Assembly: GCA_034770075.1 (NCBI GenBank)
Contig: CM068383.1
Location: forward strand, 34,477,094 to 34,541,093
DNA from: Aralia elata
Taxonomy: Eukaryota > Streptophyta > Magnoliopsida > Apiales > Araliaceae
Length of the DNA: 64,000 nt
Reading direction: 5' to 3'
Below the pieces are notes generated by a model, which made no database searches, was not told the DNA's origin, and saw only the letters and a program-made list of their open reading frames with translations. The first letter of the stretch is position 1. Each line of letters starts with the position of its first letter. The translations under genes and the position numbers were made by a program. Below are positions 33,549-44,719 of this stretch, piece by piece.

Positions 33549-36043
33549 TGTAATGCCCGTGAATTTTGAACGTCCTTATTAATTAAATCTAATTTAATTC
33601 AATGAGTTAACGTTGTGTTCTATTTAAATCAGCTTGGGTTAATTGGTGGGAGATGTATAAGAAGTGTCTATACTCGTGTTGGCAGGTATGATATAACTAT
33701 GGTTAAGAGATAACCATAGGTGAGCCAAGTGTAGGAATTGGTGGGTAATGACTAAAATGGCCAAAAGTGGTTAATAACCAAGGTAATTATGGAAGGGCAA
33801 TAACCATTGTATATCCAAGTGGTTAATAACCAATGAAATGATGGCGGGATAATAACCATTGTGTTTAACCAATGTAATGATGGCAAGATAATAACCAATG
33901 TCTAATAACCAATGAAGAATGGGTAATAACTAATGGATAATTAAGATTTTGCGAAAAGACTATTTTAACCTTGAAAGAGGTTGGGAAAGGACTAAAATAC
34001 CCTTGAGGAAGTTGCTAGGAAACTTCCTACTATTGATGAATTGACCAAATTGCCCTTGCCTAGTCATGATTAATGACTATTTTGCCCATGGTCTCTACTT
34101 TCCTATAAATAGGACCCCTCACCAAAGTTAACAAGGGTTGGCTCACTTATTATTCACCAAGTAGAGAGTTTGTGAGCTTGAGAGAGTTTTGAAGAGAGAA
34201 GCAAGAGCAAGTCTTGTGAGAGGAAGAAGAAGACCTTGAAGTGTTTACGCCATCTCCATCCGCATAGCCATTAAAGCTAGGTATAAACTCCATTCCTTCA
34301 AACCCTAGTTTCTTGTTGCTAGTATTATATTATGATTTCTACACACTATTTTGTTGGAAACTTTTATGTGTGTTGATTGGGGTTGGTGGTATAAAGGGAG
34401 TATTCATGGATCTAAGTTTTTATTTTTGTTAGATCTACATTTTTCTAAAAGATTGTTTAACTCATAATTTTAAAACCAAGGTATGGATCTTCATTTCTTT
34501 TAAAACCCTAGTTGTGTGTGGGATTAATTTTTGGTTGTTGTTTGATGCTTATGGAAGGAATGAAGTGTGAATAGATCTAAGTTTTATTTTGTTAGATCTA
34601 CATTTCTCTAAAAGAATGTTTAATTCATGATTTTAAAACCTAGGTGATGATAAATAATCATTGAGTATGTTTTATTAATAATATGTTGGAGTTTAAAAAG
34701 ATTGGTAGCAAGTTTTAGTGGTTTGATGGGCTAAAACATGTGTACAATAATTTATTGGAGTACAAAATTTATTGAGGAAAAATATTGATTTAAGTCATAA
34801 ATATTTTATTGTAATATTAGAAATATTTTTCTTGGTCATGGGGAAATTTTTTGGAATTTATTTTGGAAATTTAAAACTTGTTTAATGGTGATTAGAACTC
34901 ATTTGGTGTGAAAAGGAAAAAAAAAAAGGGAAAGGAACCGCCTGGAAGCCAAAGCCGGAGTCAGCCTGGCCGCGCATGGCGCGCCAGGGGTGCAACCCTG
35001 GCCGCGCATGGCGCGACAGGCTTAAGATGGTTAACAGGCGAGCACCAAACGACGCCGTTTTGGGCCAAGTCTTACCGGTCGCCTAGGCGACGACGCCGTT
35101 TCGGGTCCTGTTTGGGGTCAGGCGCGCAAGGCGCGAGGGTTGGTTTTCCAGGGCGAAATTTCGGTTTTACCCCTCGCCCGGATTTCCAATTAATTACAAC
35201 CTTGCCATTCCGTTTTAATTTAATTTAATTTAAATGTTTTAAATTGTTTAGTAAATGTTATAAAATTATTAATTAAACGAAAATTAATATTTAGGCCCTT
35301 AATATTATATTTTCTATAAAAAAAATATTATTTATTAATTATTGTTTAATTATTATTAAATAATGATTAAGGATAATTAAGAATTGTAAATTAATTATTT
35401 ATTATTTGATTAACTTTATATAATAAATAAACTTAATTAGTTATTATTTATTATTAAATAATAACTAAAGATAATTATTACTTACTAATTAATTATTTGA
35501 TTAACTTTAAATAATTAATAAACTTAATTAGTTATTATTTATTATTAAATAATAACTAAAGATAATTATTACTTACTAATTAATTATTTATTATTTGATT
35601 ATCATTAAATAATAAATAAACCTAATTAGTTATTTATTATTAAATAATAACTAAAGGTAATTCATATTTACTAATTAATTATTTTTTATTTAACTTTAAA
35701 TAATAAATAAATATAATTAGTTATTATTTATTATTAAATAATAACTAAAGATAATTGTTACTCACTAATTAATTATTATTTGATTAAACTTTAAATAATA
35801 AACAAACCTAATTAATTATTATTTAATCTTAAATAATAATTAAAGACAATTAAAAATTTATAATTCGATTATTATTTAATTAATAATTAAATAATTAATT
35901 AAATAATAAGTGAATATAATTAGTTATTAATTACTATTAATAATAACTAAAGATAATTAATTAATTACTATTTAATAGTAATTAAATGAAGATAGAGTTA
36001 ATAAAATAGAGAGAGTTTAATAACCCATTAATTAAACAATCAT
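33549..36043 (+). mobile_element. G1 3' LTR, left part
   Basis: Matches 24077-26557 of the 5' LTR, including the TATA box (34104), the GC island (about 34970-35165) and the AT array (about 35350-36000). A 12-bp AATTAATTAAAT-type insertion is present relative to the 5' copy. It is interrupted at ...CAATCAT by the Ogre-type LTR. Bases 36039-36043 (ATCAT) are the left copy of that element's target duplication. The 34908-35228 open frame is a shadow in the GC island, not a gene. Confidence 0.93.
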
Positions 36044-38045
36044 TGTAGACACCCAAATTTTGCACTTCCTATACTGACCATGACAGGAGGGCAAATTCGT
36101 CCATTGGGTCGGCCTGCGAGAGCAAAGGATGGGCACCTTAACGAACACTCGACGTCACCGCAACGATTTGCAAATCAAAATCGACGTGACAGCAAGGCTA
36201 TCCGAATTTGGCATTCCCGGAGTGTGTGGCACGCCTCCCAATGATTCCCGGACTGTAAAATAAGAGCCTGTCAGCGAAAACCAGCGTCACGGCACGAAAA
36301 TCGAGGCGTAGCACGAAAATCAAGAAAGTCAAGCCAGCCAGCCGCGGATTGATCTGCGGCCAAGTGAGTGCGCCAGCACGGAAACCAAGAAATCAGCACT
36401 ATCAGCTGAGTGCGATGGGAGGTGGGCCAGCCAGCCTATTTCAGCTCATTTCCTCCTGCAGAAGAGGTTCAGCAGCAAAAGAAGGAGGCGGCAGCAGCGG
36501 AAAAAGGAGAAAACAGCAAGAAAATAAGAGAAATTAAGAGAGAAAAGAGGGAGAAATAGTGAGCAATTGTACCCATTTTGTGAGATTACATCTCATATTT
36601 TCTACTCTATTCAATACACAAATTCACATATATTGTGGCGATTATTTGCAAGGTGAAAAATCCTTTGTTTTAGCATTTTGTTTTACCATTTTTGTTAAGC
36701 ATTTTGTTATCCAAATTATATTAAATGTAGTTGTTCTTGTATATTGTTGTGAATCCATGGATTGAGGGCTATTAGGGAGGGTTCCCAAGTGGAACGAAAT
36801 TCCTCCTAATGGCCCGATGATGTCCATTTGGTGAATTTTAGCTAGTTGTAATGATGTATTATGCATAGTTTATTTAGATTGTTATTTTTAGAATCTTGTG
36901 GGTGTGTAGCGATTTTGGATATGAGCCTAGGAGCGCGACCCCGTGGTCCAAATCCGATGATGGACCTCTTTTGATATATGTAATAAATTCGATTTACCTT
37001 TCATTGTAAATATGTAATCGTCGGGCCTTAAAACGACGCCAAGGCGAGAACCGTGTTTAAGGCCCCTAAATAGTGAAACTTGTGATTGTAGGCGTTTGGG
37101 GTTATTTTGATGGCTTACATGCCCATGAATAGCCCCGACGCGTGTTTATGCTAGATTTGATTTATGAGATGAAATTGATTTCAAAGCTAAACGATAAGAT
37201 TTTCATAAAATCAATCAAACTAGGTTATTAGAATCACGAGGCTAAAATTTGAGAAGTGCTAACGAATGTCGATTTCTATGTAAACGAGAAAGCTAAAGAA
37301 AATCGTTTTCAAACATCACACAAAATGATTTTATAAATAAGTAACATTTTATTAAACCGTTGTGCATAGGGTTAAAGAGATCCTAGAAATTGCCCATCAT
37401 GTGAGTTACGAAGGCAACGTATAGATCTCGATTCCTATTTTGACGAAGGTTTAAAACTCTTGTTTTTGCCAAAACGACACCTAATAAAAATCTTGCAGTT
37501 TTGACAATTAAAATCAAAACCTTTCTCATAAAGAATAAAGCTTTCTCGTGTATGCTGAAAAGACATTCCGAAGCGTTCTCAAATTAAAGCACGACTTTCC
37601 CTAAAAATCCAAATGATTCTTTCATGCAAACTCACCACAACATTCACATAGGCACACACACACACGCGCGCGTACATACACATTTCATGAGTTAAAGGAT
37701 AGGAAAAGCATCAAGATTGCGGTAACCGTGTTTCACGGAAGTCGGGGGGTGCCTAACACCTTCCCCTCGCTTAAGCAAGCCCCCGAACTCTATGAATCTC
37801 GGTTCGCAGACCAATTAATTCGGAGTCACACATGAGCCAGCGATTTACGAAAACGAAACTCGGATGAGTTGGTACATCCATTTCAAATATACCAACTGGC
37901 GACTCTGGTTAATTGGCTCATCATAAAAAACGATCTTTCAAAACCCGTCGACACTCAAGCCGACCTTTTCCAAAAATCATCTAATAAAAAGGCTAAAATC
38001 GGAAAAGGAAAACAATCGCATTAAAGTTGAAAACCGGCGTCGACA
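36044..38045 (+). mobile_element. Ogre-type 5' LTR
   Basis: 2002 bp from TGTAGACACCCAAATTTTG to GGCGTCGACA. It includes a short (CA)n(CG)n microsatellite at about 37660-37680 present in both LTRs. The open frames inside (for example 36349-36537) recur in the other LTR and look non-coding. Confidence 0.92.
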
Positions 38046-38047
38046 GC

Positions 38048-38066
38048 TGGCGACTCTGCTGGGGAC
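38048..38066 (+). other. Ogre-type primer-binding site (tRNA-Arg)
   Basis: TGGCGACTCTGCTGGGGAC begins two bases after the LTR end. It is complementary, with about one mismatch, to the 3' end of a plant tRNA-Arg as I recall it. A tRNA-Arg primer is typical of Ogre/TatIV elements. Confidence 0.8.
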
Positions 38067-38750
38067 ATTAGAGGGCTTAAGCCGCGTTCAAATCTTGATG
38101 CTATCCTATCCTTTAAAATTCATGAATGTGTGTGCGTGCGATATTTTGACTTGTTGTTGTGTGAATGTGTTTTACCAATGAATGAATGGTTGAATGGAAT
38201 GACTTTGCTTTAAAGTAATCATGTGCATACGGTGAGGACGATGAATGTGAATGTATGTTGAGAGAGTACCTCCTCCTGAGGCGAACCTGTCGGTTGCTTA
38301 TTACTGGACTCGAAGGGGCTGCTCCCCGGAGATGGCTCAGGAAACGCACCACCCAAATCCGCTCCAATCGAAAGGATTCAGACGAGTAGATTGCGAAGAT
38401 TTGGGGACCTTCATGCCGAAAAGCCCGCGAGAGTAACCCTAGGGTAGGTCAGCATCTGATAAACCTAACGAAAGGGAAGCTTCTTCATACCCTTTTATCA
38501 TTCAGTCAAATAAATAAATGTCATGTACAGGGCATACAACTTTCATACCGTTATCATCATAATAAATATGTCCTGTATCATGTGATTGCATCACCTGCAC
38601 ATATAAAGAGAATACTGACATGGTTTTTTGCAGGAGGGCAATCCGTGCCACGTACCAAGGTTTTCTAAAAACTTCTAAATACTATCCTGTCATCAAACAC
38701 TGACCTTATTTTGCAGGATAAGATTAAGAGAACCGTGAAAGCGTGGCATA
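38067..38750 (+). other. Ogre-type leader, no supported gene
   Basis: About 680 bp with short open frames only. T-rich sequences ending TTTTTTGCAGG (about 38632) and ATTTTGCAGG (about 38717) look like splice acceptors. Introns are known in Ogre elements, but nothing here proves splicing. Confidence 0.45.
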
Positions 38751-39845
38751 ACGATCACAAAGAACCCGGAGTAGGGGCATATTCGACCACAAAAAAAAAG
38801 GGAAAAAGAAAAAGAAAAAGAAGAAAAAGAAAAAGAAATAATAATAATCATGCATCAGTGTTGACATGCCTCTGCCAACTTGTAACTAGCACAGTACTAA
38901 ACTGCGGCCCTTGTTTGTTTTGCGAGATTGCCCCTACGACCCAACTAAGAGGCCGTAGCCATGAAATTTCATTTTTGCCACTCCAACAATACGGCCGAAT
39001 ACGAGGGATTCATCCTAGGACTGAGATTCGCCCTGGGAATGAAAAAAAATGATAGTAGTGAGAGACTGGAATTGATCATCCGACAGGCCATTGGAATATA
39101 CGGCACCAAAGGGCATAATTGGGACCTAGCTACGGGACTGCTGAGATATCTGGAAGCCGAAGAAGCCCACAGACAAATAAACGAAGTACATGGCGATGTG
39201 TGCAGAGCCCATATGAGCAGAGCATTTTTGGCAAAGAAAATCATGTGAATGGGTCACTACTAGCTAAACATGAAAACTGACTGCGATGCTCATGTCAGGA
39301 AATGCCATCAATGTCAGATCCAGGCCAATGCGATCCATGCACCTCCTAATGAGCCCCATTGATTGACCTCACCGTGGCTAGTTGGACCGTGCAGCAGGTG
39401 ATATCCAGGAGGGGGTAAATCCAGGAGTATGGCAGTGAATCCCGGCCAGTAGAGGATCAATGGGTTTTAAAATTCTGAGTTTTATTTCAATCCCTGCACG
39501 CTCCTGTCATTTTGTCATGTTATCCAAAAAGAAGATCATGAAGATCATGTGCTGAAATGTTTTATATATATGACAAGCATTTTTTTTTATGTCAGGTACC
39601 CCGGTTTGAGGCACTCTAGCCTGACAAGCGATAGGCCAAATTTGAAGGAAGATCACGATTTTGGTTTAGAGCTAGATTTCGATCTGATGGGGATTGAGCA
39701 GGACGAGACAGATATCGACAATACGCCTGATGAGATCAAATGAGGGGTCGAAGATAAACCCAAACCCGACTTAGACCAAACCATCGCCATCAAACATCAG
39801 AATCCCTAACGATCATAAAGAACCCAGAGTAGGGGCAAATTCGAC
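38751..39845 (+). repeat. 37-bp direct repeat pair flanking scrambled pol pieces
   Basis: 38751-38787 and 39809-39845 are the same 37-bp sequence (ACGATCACAAAGAACCCGGA... and ACGATCATAAAGAACCCAGA...) with three differences. Each is followed by an A-rich run. They bracket the RNase H/integrase block and precede the RT block, so they mark a likely recombination or template-switch joint. Confidence 0.8.
38940..39360 (+). pseudogene. Ogre-type RNase H and integrase zinc-finger remnant
   Basis: The plus frame from 38961 reads an RNase H-like segment (NNTAEYEGFILGLRFALGMK), then the start of an integrase H2C2 finger: EVHGDVCRAHM and AFLAKKIM, a stop at 39246, and CHQCQIQANAIHAPPNEPH at about 39299-39360. 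The wording of these motifs is that of Tat/Ogre pol. Catalytic integrase sequence is missing; the text after 39360 is unrelated. Confidence 0.8.
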
Positions 39846-40200
39846 ATTAAAAAAAAAAAAAAATAGCCAAGTTGTTGAGCCTGTATGGAGATATGTTCGC
39901 TTGGTCCCGTGGCGACGTGATTGGATTGTCCACAGACGTTATAGGACATCGACTGCCCATCAAGGAGGGTTCCGACCAATTAAGCAAAAGTTGAGAACGT
40001 GGAAACCTGATTGGAGGTTGAAAATAAAGGACGAGATTGTCAAGCGGTTTAAAGCAGGAATCATCACGGTGTCTATTTACCCTGAATGGCTTTCCGACGG
40101 AATCCCAGTACCACAGCCTGGAGGAGAGGTAAGGGGCCGCATAGACTATAGAAATCTGAACGATGCCCTCAAGGAGGAGATATGCGACAAATTCAAGATC
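39590..40200 (+). pseudogene. Ogre-type RT N-terminal remnant
   Basis: After an acidic segment (ELDFDLMGIEQDETDIDN, 39660-39743), the frame at 39901-40180 reads RPIKQKLRTWKPDWRLKIK, SIYPEWLSDGIPVPQ and GRIDYRNLNDA. This is the fingers/palm start of Ty3-type RT as found in Tat/Ogre. The catalytic DD box is absent because the sequence jumps to integrase. It lies 3' of the integrase zinc finger, the reverse of normal pol order. Confidence 0.78.
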
Positions 40201-40500
40201 AAACATTTTGATTCAGTCATTTACCGGCTCAAAATGAATGGGGCAGTGGGGGCTGCAAATAAAACACAAAGACGATCATGGGAAGAATGTCCGCCAATCA
40301 TCAGGGATGGCCGGATTTACTGTCGCTCACCCTGTCTGCCTATCGAACCTCAGTTCGCACATTTGTAGGGGCAGCCCCTTACGCATCTCCCAGGCATACG
40401 ACAAGAGGGTACGATCCCGGAAATTCGAAATAAACGATTTAGTCCTCAAAAGGATCGCGCCCTGCCAAGACGAAGCTATGGGGAATTTCGCTCTAAATTA
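40201..40500 (+). pseudogene. Ogre-type integrase C-terminal remnant
   Basis: RLKMNGAVGAANKTQRRS at 40228-40280 matches the segment following the catalytic Glu in Tat integrases. After a frame change, AYDKRVRSRKFEINDLVLKR (40397-40460) matches the integrase C-terminal domain. About 200 residues between these motifs and the RT piece are missing. Confidence 0.75.
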
Positions 40501-40509
40501 AAAGGAGCC

Positions 40510-40565
40510 GTCACAAAAAAAAATCAAAAAAAATCAAAAAAAATCAAAAAAATCAAAAATCCCCC
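40510..40565 (+). repeat. A-rich (A7-8TC)n tract
   Basis: Four to five tandem AAAAAAAATC-like units end the last coding remnant. The stretch that follows to 41124 shows no coding or repeat feature I can support. Confidence 0.8.
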
Positions 40566-41145
40566 AAACCTTTCAACAAGTCAAAGGACCGGATCTTTTG
40601 TCAGCCCAGCGAGATACCGATGCAACCAGTACGAGGGAGATCACAAGAAAAAAACTTAACACTGGGGCATTTGTCAACTACCCAGGAAATGATGACGTGC
40701 AAATTGGCACCCATGCAACAATCCCATCAACATGCACCATCATCAAATGCTACCTCATGTCAATTCAATCTCCAACGGTACGATCATATGGCATTTGTCA
40801 AGCATAGTTTTCCCGGGATACGATGATCCGCGTGAAAGGGGATTCTATTTGACTTGATAGGAATCGGATTAATTCTGACAAGCAACCGTGGAGCACGATT
40901 GTGAGTATGATTAGACGAAGAAGGCTATTCAACCTTTTAATCGGGTACAAAGCCTTAATTCAAAGCAACGTTTGCGACAGAATCGACCTCATGTGACAGC
41001 CTTCACTTTGCATTTGCACCAACTTTCAGTTGTGGGGTATAAAACTATGACGACGTTGATGGCGATTAACACGTGGTCAGACAGTCAATAATTATCAAGC
41101 TAAAATCAAGAATTCAGACGATAAATGATCATCAAGCTGATGTCT

Positions 41146-41640
41146 CGAATCGTGGCCTGGATTATTCGAGTAATTAAGCCCGAGGGGTGTCTATACACCT
41201 GGTGCCCTAAAGCCGTCTGGTTTAGGAGTCGCTGGCCCAACACTCGTTACATGGGTAACTCAGAGCCTAAGAAAACGAGCATTACAGTAGAGGAGGCCCG
41301 AGCAGATTCGAATCGTGGCATGGGTTACTCGAGTAATTAAGCCTAAGGGGTGTCTCTGCATCTGGTGCCCTAAAGCCGTCTGGTTTGGGTGTCACCGGCC
41401 TAACACTCGCTACATGGGTAACTCAAGCCTAAGAAAACGAATCTTGCGAAAGGTCAAGCAAAGAATGAGTGGGGCAGACCACCAGCTTGTCTCGAACCGT
41501 GGCCTTTGTTACTCGAGTAAATAAACCCGAAGGGGTGTCTGTACACCTAATGCCCCAAAACCGTCCGGTTCGGGAGTCATTGGTCCAAAACTCGTTAAAT
41601 GGGTAACTTTGGATAGCCTAAGAAAACGAGACAAGTGAAG
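41146..41640 (+). repeat. Three ~163-184-bp direct repeats in the Ogre-type 3' region
   Basis: Units begin CGAATCGTGGCCTGGATTA (41146), CGAATCGTGGCATGGGTTA (41309) and CGAACCGTGGCCTTTGTTA (41493). Each contains GGGGTGTCT, GCCGTCTGGTT-like and CATGGGTAACT-like words in the same order. Spacing is 163 and 184 bp. Confidence 0.88.
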
Positions 41641-42856
41641 TGGGCTAATAAAGAGAAAAGATAATATGGAAAAACTCTCGGCCTTAAACAAGAAGTCATA
41701 GAAGAGAAACCCCTACTGAGTGCTGCATCGCACAGTGCATTTGTCATATGACGTCAATCCTGCTAAGGACGTTGTCGAGAATGGAGACAGAATACTTTTG
41801 ACGAGGGAAGGTAGTTCTTTTGAATCCGACCTTACTCACGTACAATGACCATGAATGCTTGAAGGTGTTCTTACGATTTCATAACTCGTCAAATGGAAAA
41901 TCATCAACTCGCGAGGGATTAAAAAAAAAAGAATAAAAAAAAAGAATAAAAAAAAAAGAAAAAAAAAAGAAAAAAAAGAAAAAAAAATAAAAAAGAATAA
42001 AAAATAAAAAATAAAAAATAAATGTGCTTTAACTGCATTTTTGTTGAGATTATAATATCTTTGTGTCGAGCTAACACTAACGGCCCGAGCTTTCAAGTTT
42101 CGGCATTTGTTAGTCATCTGATATGCAGGACCTTGCAGAGCTGTAGATAACTCAGCACGGTCAACATCGCGAGTTTTCGATAGAATTTCTTGGCAGCGAC
42201 ACGCGCCAAGGCAGGGCAGTTAAGAATCGTGAAATGGAAGGAAGCAGAGGCTGTACAGAACTTCTCGTCATTGGGCCTCTCCCCAATCCTGACTATCACT
42301 GCCTCGACATCCAAATGATCCCCGTGCATGAGCATATACGAGGATGATATAATGCGGGACAACAGCATATCGGCCATCAAAAATGATCAAAAGGCCAAGG
42401 AGCCCAACATACCTGTCGATCATCACAGAGAGCGAAACAGACTGCCTCAAATGAAGACGACCAAGAACAGGCAGAGTACAAAACCGATGTTGAAGTCTAG
42501 AAGCTACACTTCACGAAGAGGCGTGATCCAATCAAATGTTGGCAAGCAACGACTACTGTCGAATTGTATCATTTGACTGAACAGGGGTCATTTCTATCTA
42601 AACATATGTTGTGCACATGCATCTGTCCATAACATATCTGTCAGATCATACATAACATCTTTTCCATACATGCAGGTACGATCAAAATGAAAATCTTCGG
42701 GAAAGTACAAGCGCGTCGCCTTCAACCTCACAAATGATCAGAGTGATGGCTTTTGCGGCATGATACGTGGACGATGTTGGTGGGAGATCTAGGACATGAA
42801 GCCGATCACACATCCCATCCAAAAAGGAAAAAAAAAAAAGACAAAAAAAAAAAAAA
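41641..42856 (+). other. Ogre-type 3' region, no supported gene
   Basis: About 1.2 kb with an A-rich AAAAAGAATAAAAA tract at 41920-42022. The short open frames (for example 42328-42576, rich in Lys/Arg/Asn) do not resemble any protein I know. Confidence 0.5.
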
Positions 42857-43790
42857 AACCCTGGGAAGGGCTGAGATCCACGCGAACCACAACAAAGATG
42901 GTGAGCACCCCTGGGAAGGGCTGATATCCACCAAAAGAAAAAAGACAAAAAACAACAAACCCTGGGAAGGGCTGAGATCCACGCGAACCACAACAAAGAT
43001 GGTGAGCACCCCTGGGAAGGGCTGATATCCACAAAAAGAAAAAGGACAAAAAATAACAAACCCTGGGAAGGGCTGAGATCCACGCGAACCACAACAAAGA
43101 TGGTGAGCACCCCTGGGAAGGGCTGATATCCACAAAAAGAAAAAAGACAAAAAACAACAAACCCTGGGAAGGGCTGAGATCCAAGCGAACCACGACAAGG
43201 ATGGTGAGCACCCCTGGGAAGGGCTGATATCCACAAAAAGAAAAAAGACAAAAAACAACAAACCCTGGGAAGGGCTGAGATCCAAGCGAACCACAACAAA
43301 GATGGTGAGCAAACCCTGGGAAGGGCTGATATCCACAAAAAGAAAAAAGACAAAAAATAACAAACCCTAGGAAGGGCTGAGATCCAAGCGAACCACGACA
43401 AGGATGGTGAGCACCCTTGGGAAGGGCTGATATCCACAAAAAGAAAAAAGACAAAAAATAACAAACCCTGAGAAGGGCTGAGATCCACGCGAACCACAAC
43501 AAAGATGGTGAGCACCCCTGGGAAGGGCTGATATCCACAAAAAGAAAAAAGACAAAAAACAAAAACCCTGGGAAGGGCTGAGATCCAAGCGAACCACGAC
43601 AAGGATGGTGAGCACCCCTGGGAAGGGCTGATATCCACAAAAAGACAAAAAACAACAAACCCTGGGAAGGGCTGAGATCCACGCGAACCACAATAAGATG
43701 GTGAGCAAACCTTGGGAAGGGCTGATATCCACAAAAAGAAAAAAGACAAAAAACAACAAACCCTGGGAAGGGCTGAGATCCAAGATAACC
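42857..43790 (+). repeat. 101-bp tandem array (about 10 units)
   Basis: The marker GGGAAGGGCTGAGATCCA recurs with starts of CTGAG at 42871, 42972, 43073, 43174, 43275, 43377, 43478, 43578, 43672 and 43773, mostly 101-102 bp apart. Each unit holds two related halves, GGGAAGGGCTGAGATCCA and GGGAAGGGCTGATATCCA, separated by CGCGAACCACAACAAAGATG on one side and an A-rich AAAAAGACAAAAAACAAC on the other. The long open frames on both strands here are a product of the repeat, not genes. Confidence 0.95.
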
Positions 43791-44210
43791 AACCGGCGAC
43801 GATAACCGGGGGTTACGAGATGGGTGACCGGCGACGATACCCGGCCCCGACAAGACAATCGACCGGCGACGATAACCGGCGATTACGAGATTGATGTCCG
43901 ACGACGAAAATCGGCGACGACAAGATAACCAACCGGCGACGATAACCGGGGGTTACGAGATGGGTGACCGGCGACGATACCCGGCCCCGACAAGATAATC
44001 GACTGGCGACGATAACCGGCGATTACGAGATGGATGTCCGGCGACGAAAACCGGCTCCGACAAGATAACCAACCGGCGACGATAACCGGGGGTTACGAGA
44101 TGGGTGATCGGCGACGATACCCGGCCCCGACGAGACAATCGACCGGTGACGATAACCGGCGATTACGAGATGGATGTCCGGCGACGAAAACCGGCTCCGA
44201 CAAACGGTGA
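43781..44210 (+). repeat. 140-bp tandem array (3 units) of CCGG/CGACGA words
   Basis: Units start CAAGATAACCAACCGGCGAC at 43781, 43921 and 44061, exactly 140 bp apart. Within a unit, CGGCGACGATAACCGG-type blocks alternate with TTACGAGAT at about 70-bp half-period. Related single blocks (CCGGATACGAGACCCGG) continue at about 44455-44540. Confidence 0.92.
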
Positions 44211-44707
44211 CACCTGTAGAATCGTATCAAAAGACTGTACAGGGGTCATTTTTCATTTTAAATGTTGTGTCACATGCATTGAATAAGTGATAATTATGTA
44301 CGTGATCCATGCAGGTTAGGTGTCAAGGTCCTAGCCTATCAGAGTCAAAAGCAATGGTTGCCAAGAACGATGTGCGAGGACGAACTCCAAGGATGCCCTT
44401 CAAAGCTAGTCAGGAGAATAACTTCCTTTGATGACAATGGGATGGAATAAGGTGATTACGAGAGGGGTGACCGGATACGAGACCCGGCACTCACAGGACA
44501 ATCGACCGAATACGAGACCCGGCGATTACGAGACGAGCGACAGATCAGGGATTGATGCATTGACACCCTTGCAAATGTGTTGCATGCCTTACATCTTGCG
44601 TTACATCATAAGTTGTATGTGTTGCATCATGTATGCACTGTCATTCATGCATCGGGTGTCTATTTCTTTATCATGTTCATTTCATTTAACATTTCATAAA
44701 CATGATA
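44211..44707 (+). other. Ogre-type 3' end, no supported gene
   Basis: Mostly unique sequence with the diverged CCGG blocks mentioned for the 140-bp array. No coding evidence. Confidence 0.5.
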
Positions 44708-44719
44708 AAGAGGGGCAGC
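44708..44719 (+). other. Ogre-type polypurine tract
   Basis: AGAGGGGCAGC lies immediately 5' of the 3' LTR start TGTAGACACC at 44720. Confidence 0.82.

Noticed and set aside
34908..35228. 106-codon ORF in G1's 3' LTR
   Set aside because: It spans the GC dyad island and relies on low-stop GC-rich sequence. The 5' LTR copy is not preserved as the same frame.
36349..36537. Small ORF repeated at 45025-45216
   Set aside because: The two occurrences are the two LTRs of one element; conservation reflects LTR identity, not coding.
37650..37690. Z-DNA-type (CA)n(CG)n microsatellite as a regulatory site
   Set aside because: It is short and present in both LTRs, but nothing else supports a function.
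42682..43858. Overlapping open frames of up to 355 codons on the minus strand
   Set aside because: They are created by the 101-bp tandem array, are open in several frames at once and encode the same repeated peptide. There is no start context or homology.
42857..44210. CRISPR-like repeat array
   Set aside because: Units are long, contiguous, without unique spacers and lie in a plant retrotransposon; they are tandem repeats.
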